In this document: one piece after another, positions 48,001 through 59,847 of the stretch
Position numbering within the stretch: position 1 is the stretch's first letter
Layout: every line of letters begins with the position of its first letter
Origin: Stenopsyche tienmushanensis
Lineage: Eukaryota; Arthropoda; Insecta; Trichoptera; Stenopsychidae
DNA length: 64,000 nucleotides
NCBI GenBank assembly: GCA_008973525.1
Contig: WACJ01000443.1
Span: 62,001-126,000, forward strand
Direction: 5' to 3'
Notes under the pieces: generated by a model
Databases searched by the model: none
What the model saw: only the letters and a program-made list of their open reading frames with translations
What the model was told of the DNA's origin: nothing
Program-made: the position numbers and the translations under genes

Positions 48001-50274
48001 ACATTAGACAAAGAAGGCAAGTAGTAAAAAAAGCCTTATGTAGAAGTGATATAAATTTTTACTTCTGTTACATTCATTGAATAAATAGAATTTTAAGTGA
48101 AAATCTATTCATACAAAAATATATTTAAGCTGAGCGACCTATCGACTTATGGTATAATTTTTTGAATAGCCTCGAAATCGTTTTTTACATATATGACACG
48201 AACGTCCCCACGCCAGGCGATATCACTCATCGGACGGACCCGTATACAAAGTGTTAATGTAATATTTAAGATATTGAATGAAAATGTATACATACCCAAA
48301 ATCAAGACGTGATAATATTTTATGAAAAACATTATCATCTTTGACCAAAAAATCACAACATGCTGTCCACACATTAAACATTAGAATAGCATCAAAATCA
48401 GAATCTTCATTTTCTTTGCATTTATTTTCATCAGATTTTTCAACAGGTTTGTTTTCTAAGGCCTTCACTTTTGTTTGAATCACACATTTAATAAACTTCA
48501 TATTGTCACTGGCGTTTGTAATATTGAGTGAATTGATTGCCATACCCAAGTAGCAACATTTCAGACTCTCTTTGTAATTATTCAAGTCCATATAACATAT
48601 CGAAACATTGAAATAAGCGCGTGAAAGATCTGCTAGATCGCACGCTTTACCATCAGCTTTTATTATTTTCATACAGTTTGAAAAATACGCATCAAATAAA
48701 AGTATGGATTCGTCGTATTTTTCCAGCGAATGTAAAAATATTGAATCGCTATGATAATTCATCTGCACGTGTGACCACAGTTTCTTCCAATTCGGGCAGT
48801 CGTTATTTTTCAAAGCGATGATATTTTCGGTATGCATATTGCACATCTTCACCATGAGCGGAACGAGTTCTGAAATTTGGCTCGTATTCTTCACAGTCTT
48901 CGAAATAAAATGTTTGGCTAACGAGGCAAGATGGAGAGAGTCGTGAATGGCGGTGATATATTTACAATTTGCGCATTGAATCGACTGCTTTTTACAAGAA
49001 TTTAAATAATCAATAATAATTATCATCAGCTCTAGTATTTGCGTCTGAAGTTTTATTGTCATGCGGGTCTCCCAATATTCAACTGGTTTTTTTGACCATG
49101 CTAATAGATAACAGTTCAGAACTTTCCTTAGGGTTATAAAAACCTCATCTGATGCATTTTTATTATCGTTTCTTGCTATATCTCTTACTTTCTTAATTAT
49201 TTCTGATAAATGATAACCAAAATCTGGCAACGGTCTTGAGGAATGATCGTTGAACAATTTAACAACAGAGTAAACCACTTGGAAGTTTCTGATAAGTTCT
49301 TGTTTGATATTCAAAGCAATACTGGCAACTCTCGATAATGATTCGATTGATGAATTAGATTTAAAATCATTGGCTATCAAATTTTGTACGATGTAAGTGA
49401 GACAATAGTTGAAATTTTTATAAATTTCTTGAAAACTTGCATCATTTTTTGGAATAGCTATTTTATAGCTTATATTTACATCGACTAAATGATTAAATAT
49501 TTTTTTGTACGCCTCTTCAAGATGCTTTGGATACTTTTCACTGAATAAAACAAAGTGCTTTTTGACAAACCACGACATATAAGTTTTACAAAACTCTATC
49601 AAATCAGATGCTTCTGTATATTTGATAATATTCTCTGTTAAATCTTTCATACTATCGTTATCTTGTATTTGTGTTTCAAACAGATTTACTTTGTCGACGA
49701 GCATAGTTCGGTAAATTTTTACATACTTTGGAGATATTTCTACGTTTTTATTTGCAAATACTAAGGCAAATATTTCATTAGAAACCTTCAGTGAAACCTG
49801 CTGGAGAAAAATACATTTAATGAATAAATAAATAGTTGATCATAATTGATTTATCTCATTATAAATATTTATTTAATACAAACCTTTTTTATAATGAATC
49901 TATATATGTTGCATAAGGCTGCCAGAAATCTTTGTAGATCTTTTGTGTTTTGACATTTTGAAAATGTACAAAATCTGACTACGCAAGAACATAACACGTT
50001 TGAATCGATTTGTTCTGTCCATGACGGCACTTCTAATAACCTAATGAATTAATAAGCCTTTGAGTTTTTTACTATCAACTTTAATATTAAAATTATCAAT
50101 GGAATGCACACGTAAATAATAAATATACTTGTATATTTCTAAAAGAATTTTGATGCTTAAATTGGACTTTTCCTCCGAACTAACACTAGATTTAGAAACA
50201 AATCTATTGAAGCTCTCACAACTTTCCTGAATTAGAGTCGGATTCTTTAAAAGATCGATGATCACAGCCGACAT
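42001..50274 (-). CDS. Separase N-terminal half / three rows (THR)-like protein
   Basis: Eleven minus-strand exons: 50129-50274, 49884-50040, 48296-49800, 45808-45938, 45614-45735, 45255-45546, 45009-45180, 44763-44937, 43721-43977, 43404-43630, 42001-43332. All junctions are GT/AG and in phase; total about 1504 aa if one extra T is removed in exon 9. The product is alpha-helical, TPR/superhelix-like, as in the regulatory part of separase (for example WFSTIPIVGICKSIHELYKF; GLQAGKLSLALGLPRRS). Near residue 1154 it has HKHSCKCKKC, a CxCxxC motif found in separase just before the disordered linker. It then runs into a basic, Ser/Thr-rich tail and stops at TAG 42001-42003, with no caspase-fold protease domain. 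This is the architecture of Drosophila THR, which pairs with a separate protease (SSE). Exon 9 has an internal TGA unless a base is removed near 43803. The assignment is by pattern, not by search. Confidence 0.65.
44170..44470 (-). mobile_element. R1-clade LINE RT fragment in intron 8 of the separase-like gene
   Basis: The minus frame at 44260-44466 contains NPALWNVMYNGLLWIPLM and MVTFVDDVALLITPKFVE, the same RT segment as at 37280-38140 but a different, diverged copy. The active-site YADD reads FVDD here. Confidence 0.7.
46410..47953 (-). mobile_element. Mariner element with an internal insertion, intron 3 of the separase-like gene
   Basis: Ends are CGAGGGTAGTCTCAGAAGTA (left) and the reverse of TGAGGTAGTCCAGAAGTACC (right), flanked by TA. 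Minus-strand frames read as mariner transposase: RLNRVTMPEILKKIHKMVLD (HTH part), WVPSLLTMEQKQHC (WVPHxL motif), then DEKSVHHFTPETKE, then later IINYLQKGKAIYSKNYANL and SDIAVAKINELKFD. About 540 bp of unrelated, GC-richer DNA (about 46806-47345) interrupts the catalytic region. Stops and frameshifts show it is inactive. Confidence 0.85.
46806..47345. mobile_element. Unidentified insertion inside the mariner copy
   Basis: The transposase text breaks off near 47345 and resumes near 46805. The insert is GC-richer than its surroundings and carries an 81-codon plus frame (46806-47051), from which I recognise no domain. It could be part of a retroposon; its exact ends and class are unknown. Confidence 0.5.
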
Positions 50275-51329
50275 ATTAAATGGAATACGTTTAACCTAGA
50301 TTGTTTGGAAAAAAGCATTTTATGTAATTAATTATGAGCTTTAGTGTGATATTATTTTCATAAAATTGACAATAAAATTCTGTATGTTTTCATATTTTTA
50401 CTATGATTTTTCACGTTTTCCTGAATTTTATTGGTAACGAGGAGGTAATGAAGAAGGCGCTCACCACAGGCGCAACTGGGTTTGGAGCGCAAAACAAGAA
50501 TACCGACACCGAACGAACTGGGTTATTTATATAGTCAAAGATTATCTATATTGTCAATTGTATTTTATTATCGATAAAAATAGTTTTTAAACATTTTAAC
50601 GACCTAAATAACGAGAGTGTTTGCGATCGTAAGGATTTGTGTCGTCCATTATGTTATAAACGTCCCACTCCAATAAGCAACTTTCAACTATAATGCTCAA
50701 GTCATTAAAGCTATTATAGCCAATAATGAGTTGATTGATGAAATTATTCAACGTGAATTCGAAAAATCTTAAGTTTTGCGTCTTAATCCCATTTGTAAGA
50801 CATGCTAATAAAACATAAATGCAACATTTTCAATTTGGAGGCAAAGCATCTTTAATTGAATGTCAAACTTCTGATAGACGTTCAAATAATGTAAAAACGT
50901 GATTGCATACAAATTTTTCGTATCAATATTATAAAAATAATAATTTACAAATGAATCATCATATTAAATCACTTTTAAAACAACGAACCTTTCAAATGTT
51001 GCGTTGACTGCAAATTAGACATAACGACAAATTCTTAGTGTTGCCAGTATATTGAAAGATATCTCTATTAAATTCAATGAATGGGAGTGATGGTGAATCT
51101 TATTTATGATCGTTTAAAAATTACGGAAGAGTTAAAATATTAAATCTTTAAATAACTCACTAAAAAATATTTGAAATAGAGCAATAATATTTTTTTTTAT
51201 ATTTTTATTAATTATAAATTTTATTAGCATAAATAATGTACAAATATAGAATATGGTCAGAATTCATTTGATTTCACAATTTAGATAGTTTTATCAAATT
51301 AATATTCAGACGTAATCGTGACCTCAATT
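50275..51329. promoter_or_regulatory. Divergent intergenic region, separase-like gene / PHYHD1
   Basis: About 1.05 kb between two divergent start codons. No coding exon. A GC-richer patch lies near 50440-50520. A shared or paired promoter is likely from the arrangement, but I see no specific site to name. Confidence 0.35.
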
Positions 51330-53062
51330 ATGGAAGACCTTATCGCGGATTCCGTGTATGTAAATATGTCCGATGGATCTAATATACGCAAAAAGGTTAA
51401 ATTTACATCATTTTATTAAAAAAAAAACAAGTATGCTTACATTAATTCTATAAAAATATGTGTAAAATATTTGTGTGTTGTGTGTGAAACTTAAAAATCT
51501 ATTATCAATTTTATTAGAAATGCAATTATTTTGTTTTATAAAAAAATTAAGTATATAAATTATGTATTATTATGCAAAAATAAATGCATGTATTACTAAT
51601 TGATTTTATTGCACATGTTTCCAAACAATTTACCCTGTTGTATTATATTTATATCAATATTTAAAATTTATATATAAGTTCTTTCTGTACATTTCCCAAC
51701 ACAATTCTTCTTATTTTAGTTGAATGAGAATGGATTTGTAGTGATTAGAGGATTTTTGAAACCTTCAGAAGCAGATGAATTAAGGCTTGCAGGAGAAATC
51801 TTAGAAAAAACGAGACCTAAAGAAGAGACAAATTATTTTTCGACAAAAGATAAAGATCTGCAGGTATTTTCTAAAAAAATATCTTTATCAAATAAAAAAA
51901 TATATTTTCTCAATTAAATTTTTAATTTTTTTGTTTAGCATAGAGGTGATTATTTTTTGGAAAGCAATGACAAGATAAGATATTTTTTGGAGCCAAAGGT
52001 CAATGATAAAGGCGAAACCAAGCTTAGTAAGGTCAATAGATCATTATTTAAAGTTCTTTATGAGTTTTCCAGCACCAAACTTTATTGTTTCAATTGCTAT
52101 ATTTGATTACTCGATGAAAGATTTTAAATATATTTAGAATCGTTAAAAACATTGTTTATTAATATTGCATTTTTTGTACTGTAAGATTAAAAGAATTAGT
52201 CGGCTCGTCGTTTAAGGGTTTTTTATGCTAATTTATACATTTCTTATTAAAATATTTAGGTTGGTCACGCTTTACATCTTTTGCATCCCTTATTCAGACG
52301 TTATACATACGATAATCGAGTTAAAGAAACATGCAAAAATCTAGGGATGAATGATCCCATTGTTGTGCAAAGCATGTATATATACAAAAGTGCTTTTTCT
52401 GGAGGAGAAGGTATAATATATGTTTCATAAGATTTTGTATTCAACATAAAAACATCACATTAAAAGCTCATTACTGGAATTCTTTGAATTCAAGGCTATC
52501 AACTCTTAGTAATTTTATGTTTCCATATAGATAGTATATTATTATTTTATTTACATCAGTGAAACCTCATCAAGATGCTTCTTATTTATCAACGGAACCG
52601 GAAACAGCTATTGGTTTTTGGATACCATTGAATGATGCAACACTCGATAATGGCTGTCTTTGGGCAGAAAAAGGATCCCATAAAGGTGATGTAAAAACAA
52701 GATTAAAAAGAAACCCTGACAAATCTTCCGATAAACTACTCATATACGATAGGCCCACTCCTTTGTATGAATCATCAGTATTTACACCATTGCCGATGTC
52801 AAAAGGTATACCAATCGATATATTACTTGAATTATGTTATTAATTTTGCACTGTTCTTAATTGTTTTCATTTAGGGGATTGTATTCTTTTACATGGAAAA
52901 GTCGTCCATAAAAGTTGCGAAAACAATTCTAAATTTGATAGACCTGCTTACACTTTTCATGTGGTTGAAAAGGCAGCAAAATTCAGTGAAGAAAACTGGC
53001 TACAAGAAGGTCCATCTGCTCCATTTGTTTCACTTTACACCACTGATCAGATTGCAAATTAA
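51330..53062 (+). CDS. PHYHD1: PHYHD1, phytanoyl-CoA dioxygenase domain protein
   Basis: Six exons: 51330-51395, 51720-51863, 51939-52052, 52260-52410, 52560-52805 and 52875-53062; 302 residues. It is a 2-oxoglutarate/Fe(II) dioxygenase of the phytanoyl-CoA hydroxylase group; its natural substrate is not settled. Seen in order: [65 protein letters not shown], then the iron facial triad HxD in KPHQDASYL (His162, Asp164) and the distal His252 in HGKVVHKS, with Arg263 of DRPAYTFH placed to bind 2-oxoglutarate. The end [12 protein letters not shown] matches the family. Exon 1 has two in-frame ATGs (51330 and 51366); the first is used here, the second would remove 12 residues. The donor after exon 3 (AAA/gttctt) is weak but gives the conserved RSLFKVGHALH. 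Poly(A) signals lie at 53146 and 53162. Confidence 0.93.
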
Positions 53063-53419
53063 TAACGTTCACATATTTGTGTATTGTAATATTTCATTTA
53101 CGAAAATGTACATTCAGTATAATCAGCATTTTTGTTATTGATTATAATAAATATTTTTGAAAATAAATTTACATTTTATTCAAATTCTAAAACCTTTTAA
53201 TTAAAAACTAGCGATTACCAGGCATGTGTTGCAATGCCACACAAAGAAATAAAGTTTTTATTCTATTTATTGAAGTGCTTTCATATATTTTTAATTACGC
53301 TAAAAAAGGGTATACGATCGCGTTTCGTAATTATTTGAGAGGTAAATTAAGAATTCAAATGTACTTATTTTCGATATTTCGAGTCTCCTGTCGGACTCAT
53401 GGTCGCGAAATAACTGCCG

Positions 53420-53870
53420 GCGCCTTAGTTTTGCTTCCTTCGTCCAGTACTATATTGGGCCATGCATTACCGTCGCTTCATTAGAGATTCTTTGCACTTT
53501 CAGATTTTTTGTTTGGTTATTGGTGCCTTTATTTTCAATAAAATTGGTAGCCAAACTCTGGGTATACTAGTACCGTCGTCTAGTCTGTAGTTTGCGTCTA
53601 GTATTTCTTCATTTTTCAATTTCTATCGCTTCTGCCGAAATTTTCAACGGTTGCTAGGTTTTTGTACCAGTAAAATAGGTGTGATGATCGTTCATAACAT
53701 GTTCAGTTACTGCCGATTTGTAATCCAATTGCAAGACTGCGTTCTAATGTTCTGTCGATCTATCTACTGGTTTGTTCAATGTATGACATTATGCAGACTG
53801 TGCATTTGATCTTTGTTCTTTTTGTTATGCAGGAGACTATATTTTTTCCCGTCTCAAAGATTATGTTTAT
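53420..53870 (-). mobile_element. Penelope-like element C-terminal remnant
   Basis: Minus-strand frames read KCTVCIMSYIEQTSR, like the GIY-YIG endonuclease core YIGQTSR, then AVTEHVMNDHHTYF, NFWQKRYRN, and LDDGTSIPRVWLPIL, in the order seen in Penelope-like retroelements (AVAEHAxxxxH; the fNRDxGxxLpxxWxPLL ending). There are several stops and frame changes, so this is an old, dead piece. Confidence 0.55.
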
Positions 53871-54689
53871 GCCGTGCCAATGAAGTGCTTTTGGAAACAC
53901 AATATTTTTCTGTGTGGTGCGTACCATCTGGTAATAAATTATTTGGGCGTGAGCAGCCCATACACAGCTATCCATGCGAGAAGCATGCACGCATACCCTG
54001 TGTGTTCCTGTGCTTTGTTACCTTTGCTACGTGTCATGGTGGATTTACATTTCGAAGAAGAATTATAGGCACGCCAATTTTCAGTATTTAAATACACAAT
54101 TCATATATAATCTTATATATAATATAACTTATATACAAAGATGAAGTAACTGAATGAATAACTGAATCTTATGTTTTGTTAGTGTGCTTACGTATCATTT
54201 AATCAATGCCTGTTCATATAATTCAAATCAAAAAGTCACTTTTTGCATTTTATCACGCTGATACACGCACCACATATTGAAAAGCACTGTTATCGATGTA
54301 GTAAGCTTTTTTGTAGGCACCACTAAAATTTCGTTTCAATCCATTAGCTGGTCATATCATATCAATATTACGAAAGAAGTAGTTTCACGAATTTCTTGCG
54401 AAATCGCCCGAATTTTGAGCGAAATTCATTATGGAATACCCGGAATTTAGGCGAAGCTTAACGTGGACCACCCGGACTGCAGTGTTAATGTTTTGTAAAT
54501 TTTCCAAATAATGATTTCTTCCCTAATATATTTTTCAGACCATGATGGCATTATCAGTTGTTGAATCGATCGCTGGAATTGGATCCTGGATCCATTTCGT
54601 TATTCATCAATTTCTTCTCAATTAAGGTATTTGAACTCTTGCAATATTAGGTACTGCAAAGGTTACCGGATACTCGCTTTATTTAAAAA

Positions 54690-54822
54690 TACACAAATAA
54701 TATTTTTACTATGCCTATGTTATTACCGCAAGGGTAAACAATAAATGGACAAAGTTTTATCGCAATCGGACGAACGGTATGGGAGCGCATTAAATACGAA
54801 TAAACAAATATTAATTTTTATA
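54690..54822 (+). repeat. SINE/RTE-like repeat tail, copy 3
   Basis: TATTTTTACTATGCCTATGT, GTAAACAATAAATGGACAAA and GAACGGTATGGGAGCGCATT match copies at 6640 and 18700. Its A/T end is cut at 54822 by a pogo-like MITE. Confidence 0.65.
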
Positions 54823-54824
54823 TA

Positions 54825-54997
54825 CAGTGGAACCTCGATAAACCGTTCCCGCATAATACGTTTTCCCGGATGGACCGTTCATTTTTTATAGTCCCGTCAA
54901 ACTATTATTATTTGAAGCTTTCCCGCATTCACCGTTTCCCCGCAATTACCGTTTTTTTTCAGGGTCCCTTGGAAAACGTAAAATCGAGGTTTCACTG
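54825..54997. mobile_element. pogo/Tigger-type MITE, 173 bp
   Basis: Starts CAGTGGAACCTCGATAAACC and ends with the reverse of CAGTGAAACCTCGATTTTA, with TA on both sides (54823-54824, 54998-54999). Inside are repeated CCCGCAT...CCGTTT blocks. CAGT(A/G)GAACCTCGAT is a widespread pogo/Tigger terminus. No coding sequence. Confidence 0.85.
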
Positions 54998-55202
54998 TAT
55001 TTGATTTGATTTCTTTTTGAAATAGTTTTGATCAAATTTTAATTATCTTAAATATCCTGTTATTGTTTGGATCCGTTATATATATTTTCATCATAATAGA
55101 TGTAAACACATCCATCATTCTCATTTGGTTTGTTTGTATGATTAGTAACCATAGAAACGTTAGCTTGGTGATAGTTCATTTAAGCGGCTGCTGAGCAAAG
55201 AT

Positions 55203-58200
55203 ATGTTGCCTTTACGAAATCAAGCTATAGAATATGAAAGACAATCCAAATTTATACAAGACAGAATAACATCTGTGGAAAAGAATTTCTCCGAACTTTG
55301 TACAACGTTTGCGTTGTACGCTCGAAAAGTTGCAAGGTTAGTTCTCAAACATAGCTGTTATTTAATTTGTTCTTGGAATAATTTTAAAAAATATGATATT
55401 TTTAGACTGAGAGATGCCGGCGATGAAGTATCCAGATGTCTCAAAATTTATTCCGACTGTGAAAACGTCAATAAAACGCTGAGCGTCGGATTGGCTGACC
55501 TATCGAACACATTGTGTGCGATTGAAGAATATAGAAATATACGTGCGCAGCGTCTGGAAGTTAAAGTTCGTTTAAATGTATTTTTATAATGCGAACAATA
55601 AATATAAATTAATATTTTCATATAATTAATGCATAGGTTGTCGGAGAATTGTCGCAGTATGAAGGGATCTGCCGACATGTTCGCGGAGAAGTCAAGCATA
55701 CTCTTTCTGCGAGGGACAGTGAAATATCCCGTAAGAAAACACTCGATAAGATTAAAGAAAAAAATCCCATGAATAGGCAACAAATCGTTAGTAGGATTCA
55801 TATAAACATGTTTTGTAATGTGTATATAATTTTATAGCGTTATTAGTTTTCCGTTGTTGTTTTAGATTAATGCGGAGGCTGAAGTTTTAAAAGCTTCCGC
55901 TGATATGAGCCGAACTGCTAGAGAACTTGAAGAACAAACAGATTCATTTGAAAAACAGAAATTGCATAATATTAAGCTGATATTGAAAACTTTCTTCGAA
56001 ATAGAAATATCTTTTCAGGCAAAAGCTTTAGAATTGTATACGGTAGCATACCAGCAAGTAAACAGCATCGATTGTGAAGCAGATTTAAATGTATGTATAC
56101 ATTTTAATTTAAATTCTGATTTTCTAAATGTTTATTAAAATTATTAAGAGGATATAGGATCAACCGATTTTTCAATTAACTTATGAAAGTTTCTCTCCTC
56201 AATAAATACCGATAATCGTTATATTTTAACCTGTGAGGCAGCTGTTTTAAAAAGTCTTTCTTTTGCATAGAACTAGCTTTGCTAGTCTCTCAATCAGGCG
56301 TCTCGTTTTCATAATAAACATTTTAAAAGTATTTATTTATTTTTACCGAGACATTTTTATTGTTGACGTTGGATATATTTCTGGATTAGACATAATCTAA
56401 ACAAATGGCCATGAATCTCTGCCAAATAGAAATACTGAATTAACATAAAACCATATAAATTATAAATGCGCAATTAGAGAAACGATAATAAGATGAAGAC
56501 TATAAATGTATTTCTTACACAACATGATAAAATAACAATTGATGTTCCTTTGTATATTCAATTTTTCATAATTTTTACAACAGGTCTTCCAGCAAATGAG
56601 AGGAAATTTAGATATGGTATATTTATTTCTCTAAATGGCACACATATTTCTTCACTCAATAACACCAATATTTAAGATGTATTCTCATTATTAAAGTTAG
56701 ACGTTGATTAACAGTTATACCATTTTTGATAGGATTATCGGAAGCAATTACAAATCTTAGATGGACAACAAACAATTCATAAACAGCCAGGACTCGGATC
56801 TATAGCTTCATTATTAGGACAGCGTGAAAAATCAAGATCAAAAAGTCCTGAACAAGAAGTAAGCACTTGCAGATTATATTTTGTTCAATTTTACAAATTG
56901 TTCTATAGCTTACTTAATATTATTATTATATGTTATTCAATGTAAAATAAGATAATGTGTTCACATTCGGATGCGTCCATTTGGTTCACACCTTAAATTA
57001 CAATCAATGATTTCTTAGCGAGGTTTAGTTGTACTTTGATCAATATAATATCATCAATAAATACCACATACTTTGCACGTTTAAGATAATAAGTATTGTA
57101 AACAAGTCAAGCTCTAGTGCAAGTTCACCTTGACTTCTATATCATATTTAATCATCGATCACTTCAACGATGATCTTCATTCAAATGCTGATCAAAAAGC
57201 ATATTATTCAATAAGTTTATAGAATTACTTTTTCACTTTAAACTTTTTTCTTTTTCATTTGCGGTCGTTTTTCGAAATTTCTTTAAAAATAAATTGTAGA
57301 TACACATTCGAATAATTACATAAATGATATTTATATTAGCTCATTGAATAACATAATACTAGCAATTTGTCCGTTTAAATAAAAACAGTTTAAAGAGCCA
57401 CCGTCTGAGATTATTTTTCACGTGCGCTAGAAAGTATCCAATTACATGACTAAATTTTGAGCCTCAATTAAAAAATAACAGATGTTGCAGCAAAAAATGA
57501 TCATTTGAGGCAATAGAAAACATTCAAATTATCTTCACAATTGGCCACACCGGTTTCAATTTGAACTCCCACGATCTAAAAAATCATTGTTATTTGCAAA
57601 CAGTTCAATTTAATTCAGAAAATAGCCAAACGGATTTGAATAAATGCAAAACATAGTTCAAATTTAAATATTCACAAAAAATATCCTATCCATATCGAGA
57701 ACACGCCTTGCGTGTTTATATGTGGGCTCATTTTTTGCTCAGGACTGCACAGTGTGTAACAAGCTTGTATATCAATAAATGAACCTTAACACTGTTGATA
57801 TTGTTTTGCATTAGCACACAATATTCGGTTATTCCTTTGGAATATTTCTTAACCCTATGGGTACGGAAATCAGAGACAGAGACAGGTGTCTTGCATCTCA
57901 TCATACACTCATATATTGGTAGCAAGGTCATATACATCAAATGTACTGTACAAGGTATACATTTTCATAAACATTTATTTATTGTATGAGTATAACCTTT
58001 TGTGTCATCTATAAGCATTATTTAAAAAATGATTGTTAAGAAGGCAAAGTTCGCGTTATCTTGAGTATAGGCGTTTGTTTTGATAATTAAGATACTTGCA
58101 TCATTCTTATCGTTGACCAATTTCGTTATTCCCTCTTGACTGTTCTGGAGTGGCGTCATTAGCAGAGTATCACCACTCCTTTGCAAAATCTACTCCTTCA

Positions 58201-59079
58201 GAAGTAAACTGGCAGGCTTGCCCGGTAACCCTGTTCTTTTATTTTCGCAACCAACAACAAAAAGCAGATGCCATGCAAGTTGAACATTAAGAAATATTCT
58301 GAATAAATGAACGAATATTATGTGCTATTAACGGGTTAAGGTTCATTTATTGAGCTTAGTTCATTATCAAGCTTGTTACACGCTGCAGTGGAATTGACAG
58401 AAAAGTGAACATAGCAAGTCTACTCTCTGGTCCAAATTTGCAAATTGCCATTCCAGAACAGTACACCAGTCAAAGGAAAAAACAAAATCCATCAGCGATA
58501 AGGATGATGCTCGTATGATAATACGAACAATCGAGCCTTGGCTCCTAGATACTCATTCAGTTCTTACATGATGTTCGTAACAAAGCAATACAGTGAATTG
58601 TGAGCAGAACGAAGCGATTTTTAATAAATATAGTATAGTCATTTACGTATATTTACATAATGATTTATTCTATACAGAATTCCCAGAGAGTATTTAAATG
58701 TGTAAGGGTCCCTTTACAGCATGACTTAGCTACCGATATACAAGTGTGTGATGAAATACAAGACACCCATTTGTCTCCGATTTCATGTGCATGTTTGTGA
58801 CAAAAATTCGAACATAATGTGTTCATAATTATGAAAATTAGTTATAAATTGAATTAATTTTATTTGATAAAAATGCAGATCTTTTTTCCAGTTATTAATA
58901 AAACTTAATCAAAACAGATCATTACACTAAATGCTTTTTAAATGTGATTATTTTTTTTGATCATTGTAACAATTTTTTTAATTGAATTTTAGTCAGGGGA
59001 AAGTGAATCTTCTACAGAAGACAGCGACGAATCATCAGAAATATCTCCTCGGAAAGGGGACGGATCATTTTATCAATAA
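55203..59079 (+). CDS. CIBAR1: CIBAR/FAM92, CBY1-interacting BAR-domain protein
   Basis: Six exons: 55203-55336, 55406-55565, 55637-55786, 55866-56090, 56733-56858 and 58993-59079, all in phase; 293 residues. CIBAR proteins bind Chibby and curve membranes at the ciliary base. The first about 215 residues match the BAR part: FIQDRITSVEKNFSELCTTF, ARKVARLRDAGDE, IEEYRNIRAQRLEVKVVGEL, NPMNRQQINAEAEVLKASAD, SRTARELEEQTDSFEKQKL, then LELYTVAYQQVNSID. It is mainly helical and should form coiled coils. The last about 75 residues are disordered and acidic-Ser-rich (SESSTEDSDESSEISP). The 1/2 suffix cannot be decided because insects often have a single copy. Poly(A) signal AATAAA at 59136. Introns 4 and 5 are long; intron 5 holds a foldback repeat. 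Confidence 0.9.
57720..58800. repeat. Foldback-type repeat, copy C, in CIBAR intron 5
   Basis: The ends are inverted to each other: about 57850-57935 (reverse of CTACCGATATACAAGTGTGT and CAAGACACC) and 58725-58795. Another inverted pair is 57750-57800 with 58333-58390 (TTCATTTATTGAGCTTAG; CAAGCTTGTTACACGCTGCA). A third weaker pair is 58058-58150 with 58450-58540. So the unit folds on itself at several places. Confidence 0.65.
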
Positions 59080-59847
59080 TATTTCACACACTTTAAGACA
59101 TAGTTTAAAAAGAAAAACTGTAGTTTAATTTATATAATAAATAAAAACAAACATGACTATTGTATGCATCTTTTATTTTGCATGTTAATAAATACATACA
59201 AATCAGATCGGAATAACAAATCTGCCATACATTCGAAACTAACAGTGCATGTGACGGTGCCCTTTGTTGACATTGATTTTGTAAAAAAGGAAAATAAAGT
59301 TTTATAAAAATATATTTGCATTATTAAGGCTAATAATTATATTTGGTATGTTAACACGTAATATACGATCGATTATATTTTTATAATTATTTTTAAATAC
59401 AGAGAATACATAGTTTTCGTGAATCAAGAAACGCTGTTGAAATTAAAACCTAAAAATGTATTTTTCTTACGTCTGTAAAAGTTACAAAAGTTACCGCTAA
59501 TCGTGCTGAGCCTATTTTTAAAATACTTCATAGGCTACGAAGTATATCATTTTAATTTTATCTAAGTAGAATTAGAACGAGATTTTTTTTAAGTTATTCA
59601 GTTTACGCTAAAATGCAGTGTAAAATTGTATTTTCAAATCAAAATATAACCGTGTATCGGAAGTCTACAAAAAATATTAAATGTGAAATATCGGCCGCAC
59701 CAATACGAGTTGCATTTTGAACGATCACCATAGCATGGGTGCTGTTTCGAGAACGTCACCATTTAATTTTTGATCTTCCACATCGGTGCATTTGTGATTA
59801 TATCGAAATAGGAAAAGTTCTAGCAATCCAATAAACGTAATTAAACA
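59080..59847. other. Intergenic DNA between convergent CIBAR and HSBP1
   Basis: No gene seen. It should hold both 3' UTRs: AATAAA at 59136 and 59140 for CIBAR. The remainder is AT-rich. Confidence 0.5.

Larger units (their letters stand above)
53063..55202. other. Intergenic repeat stack between PHYHD1 and CIBAR
   Basis: Holds the head of a SINE-like repeat (53206-53240), a Penelope-like remnant (about 53420-53870), the tail of a SINE-like repeat (54690-54822) and a pogo-like MITE (54825-54997). The segments 53870-54690 hold nothing I recognise. Confidence 0.55.
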
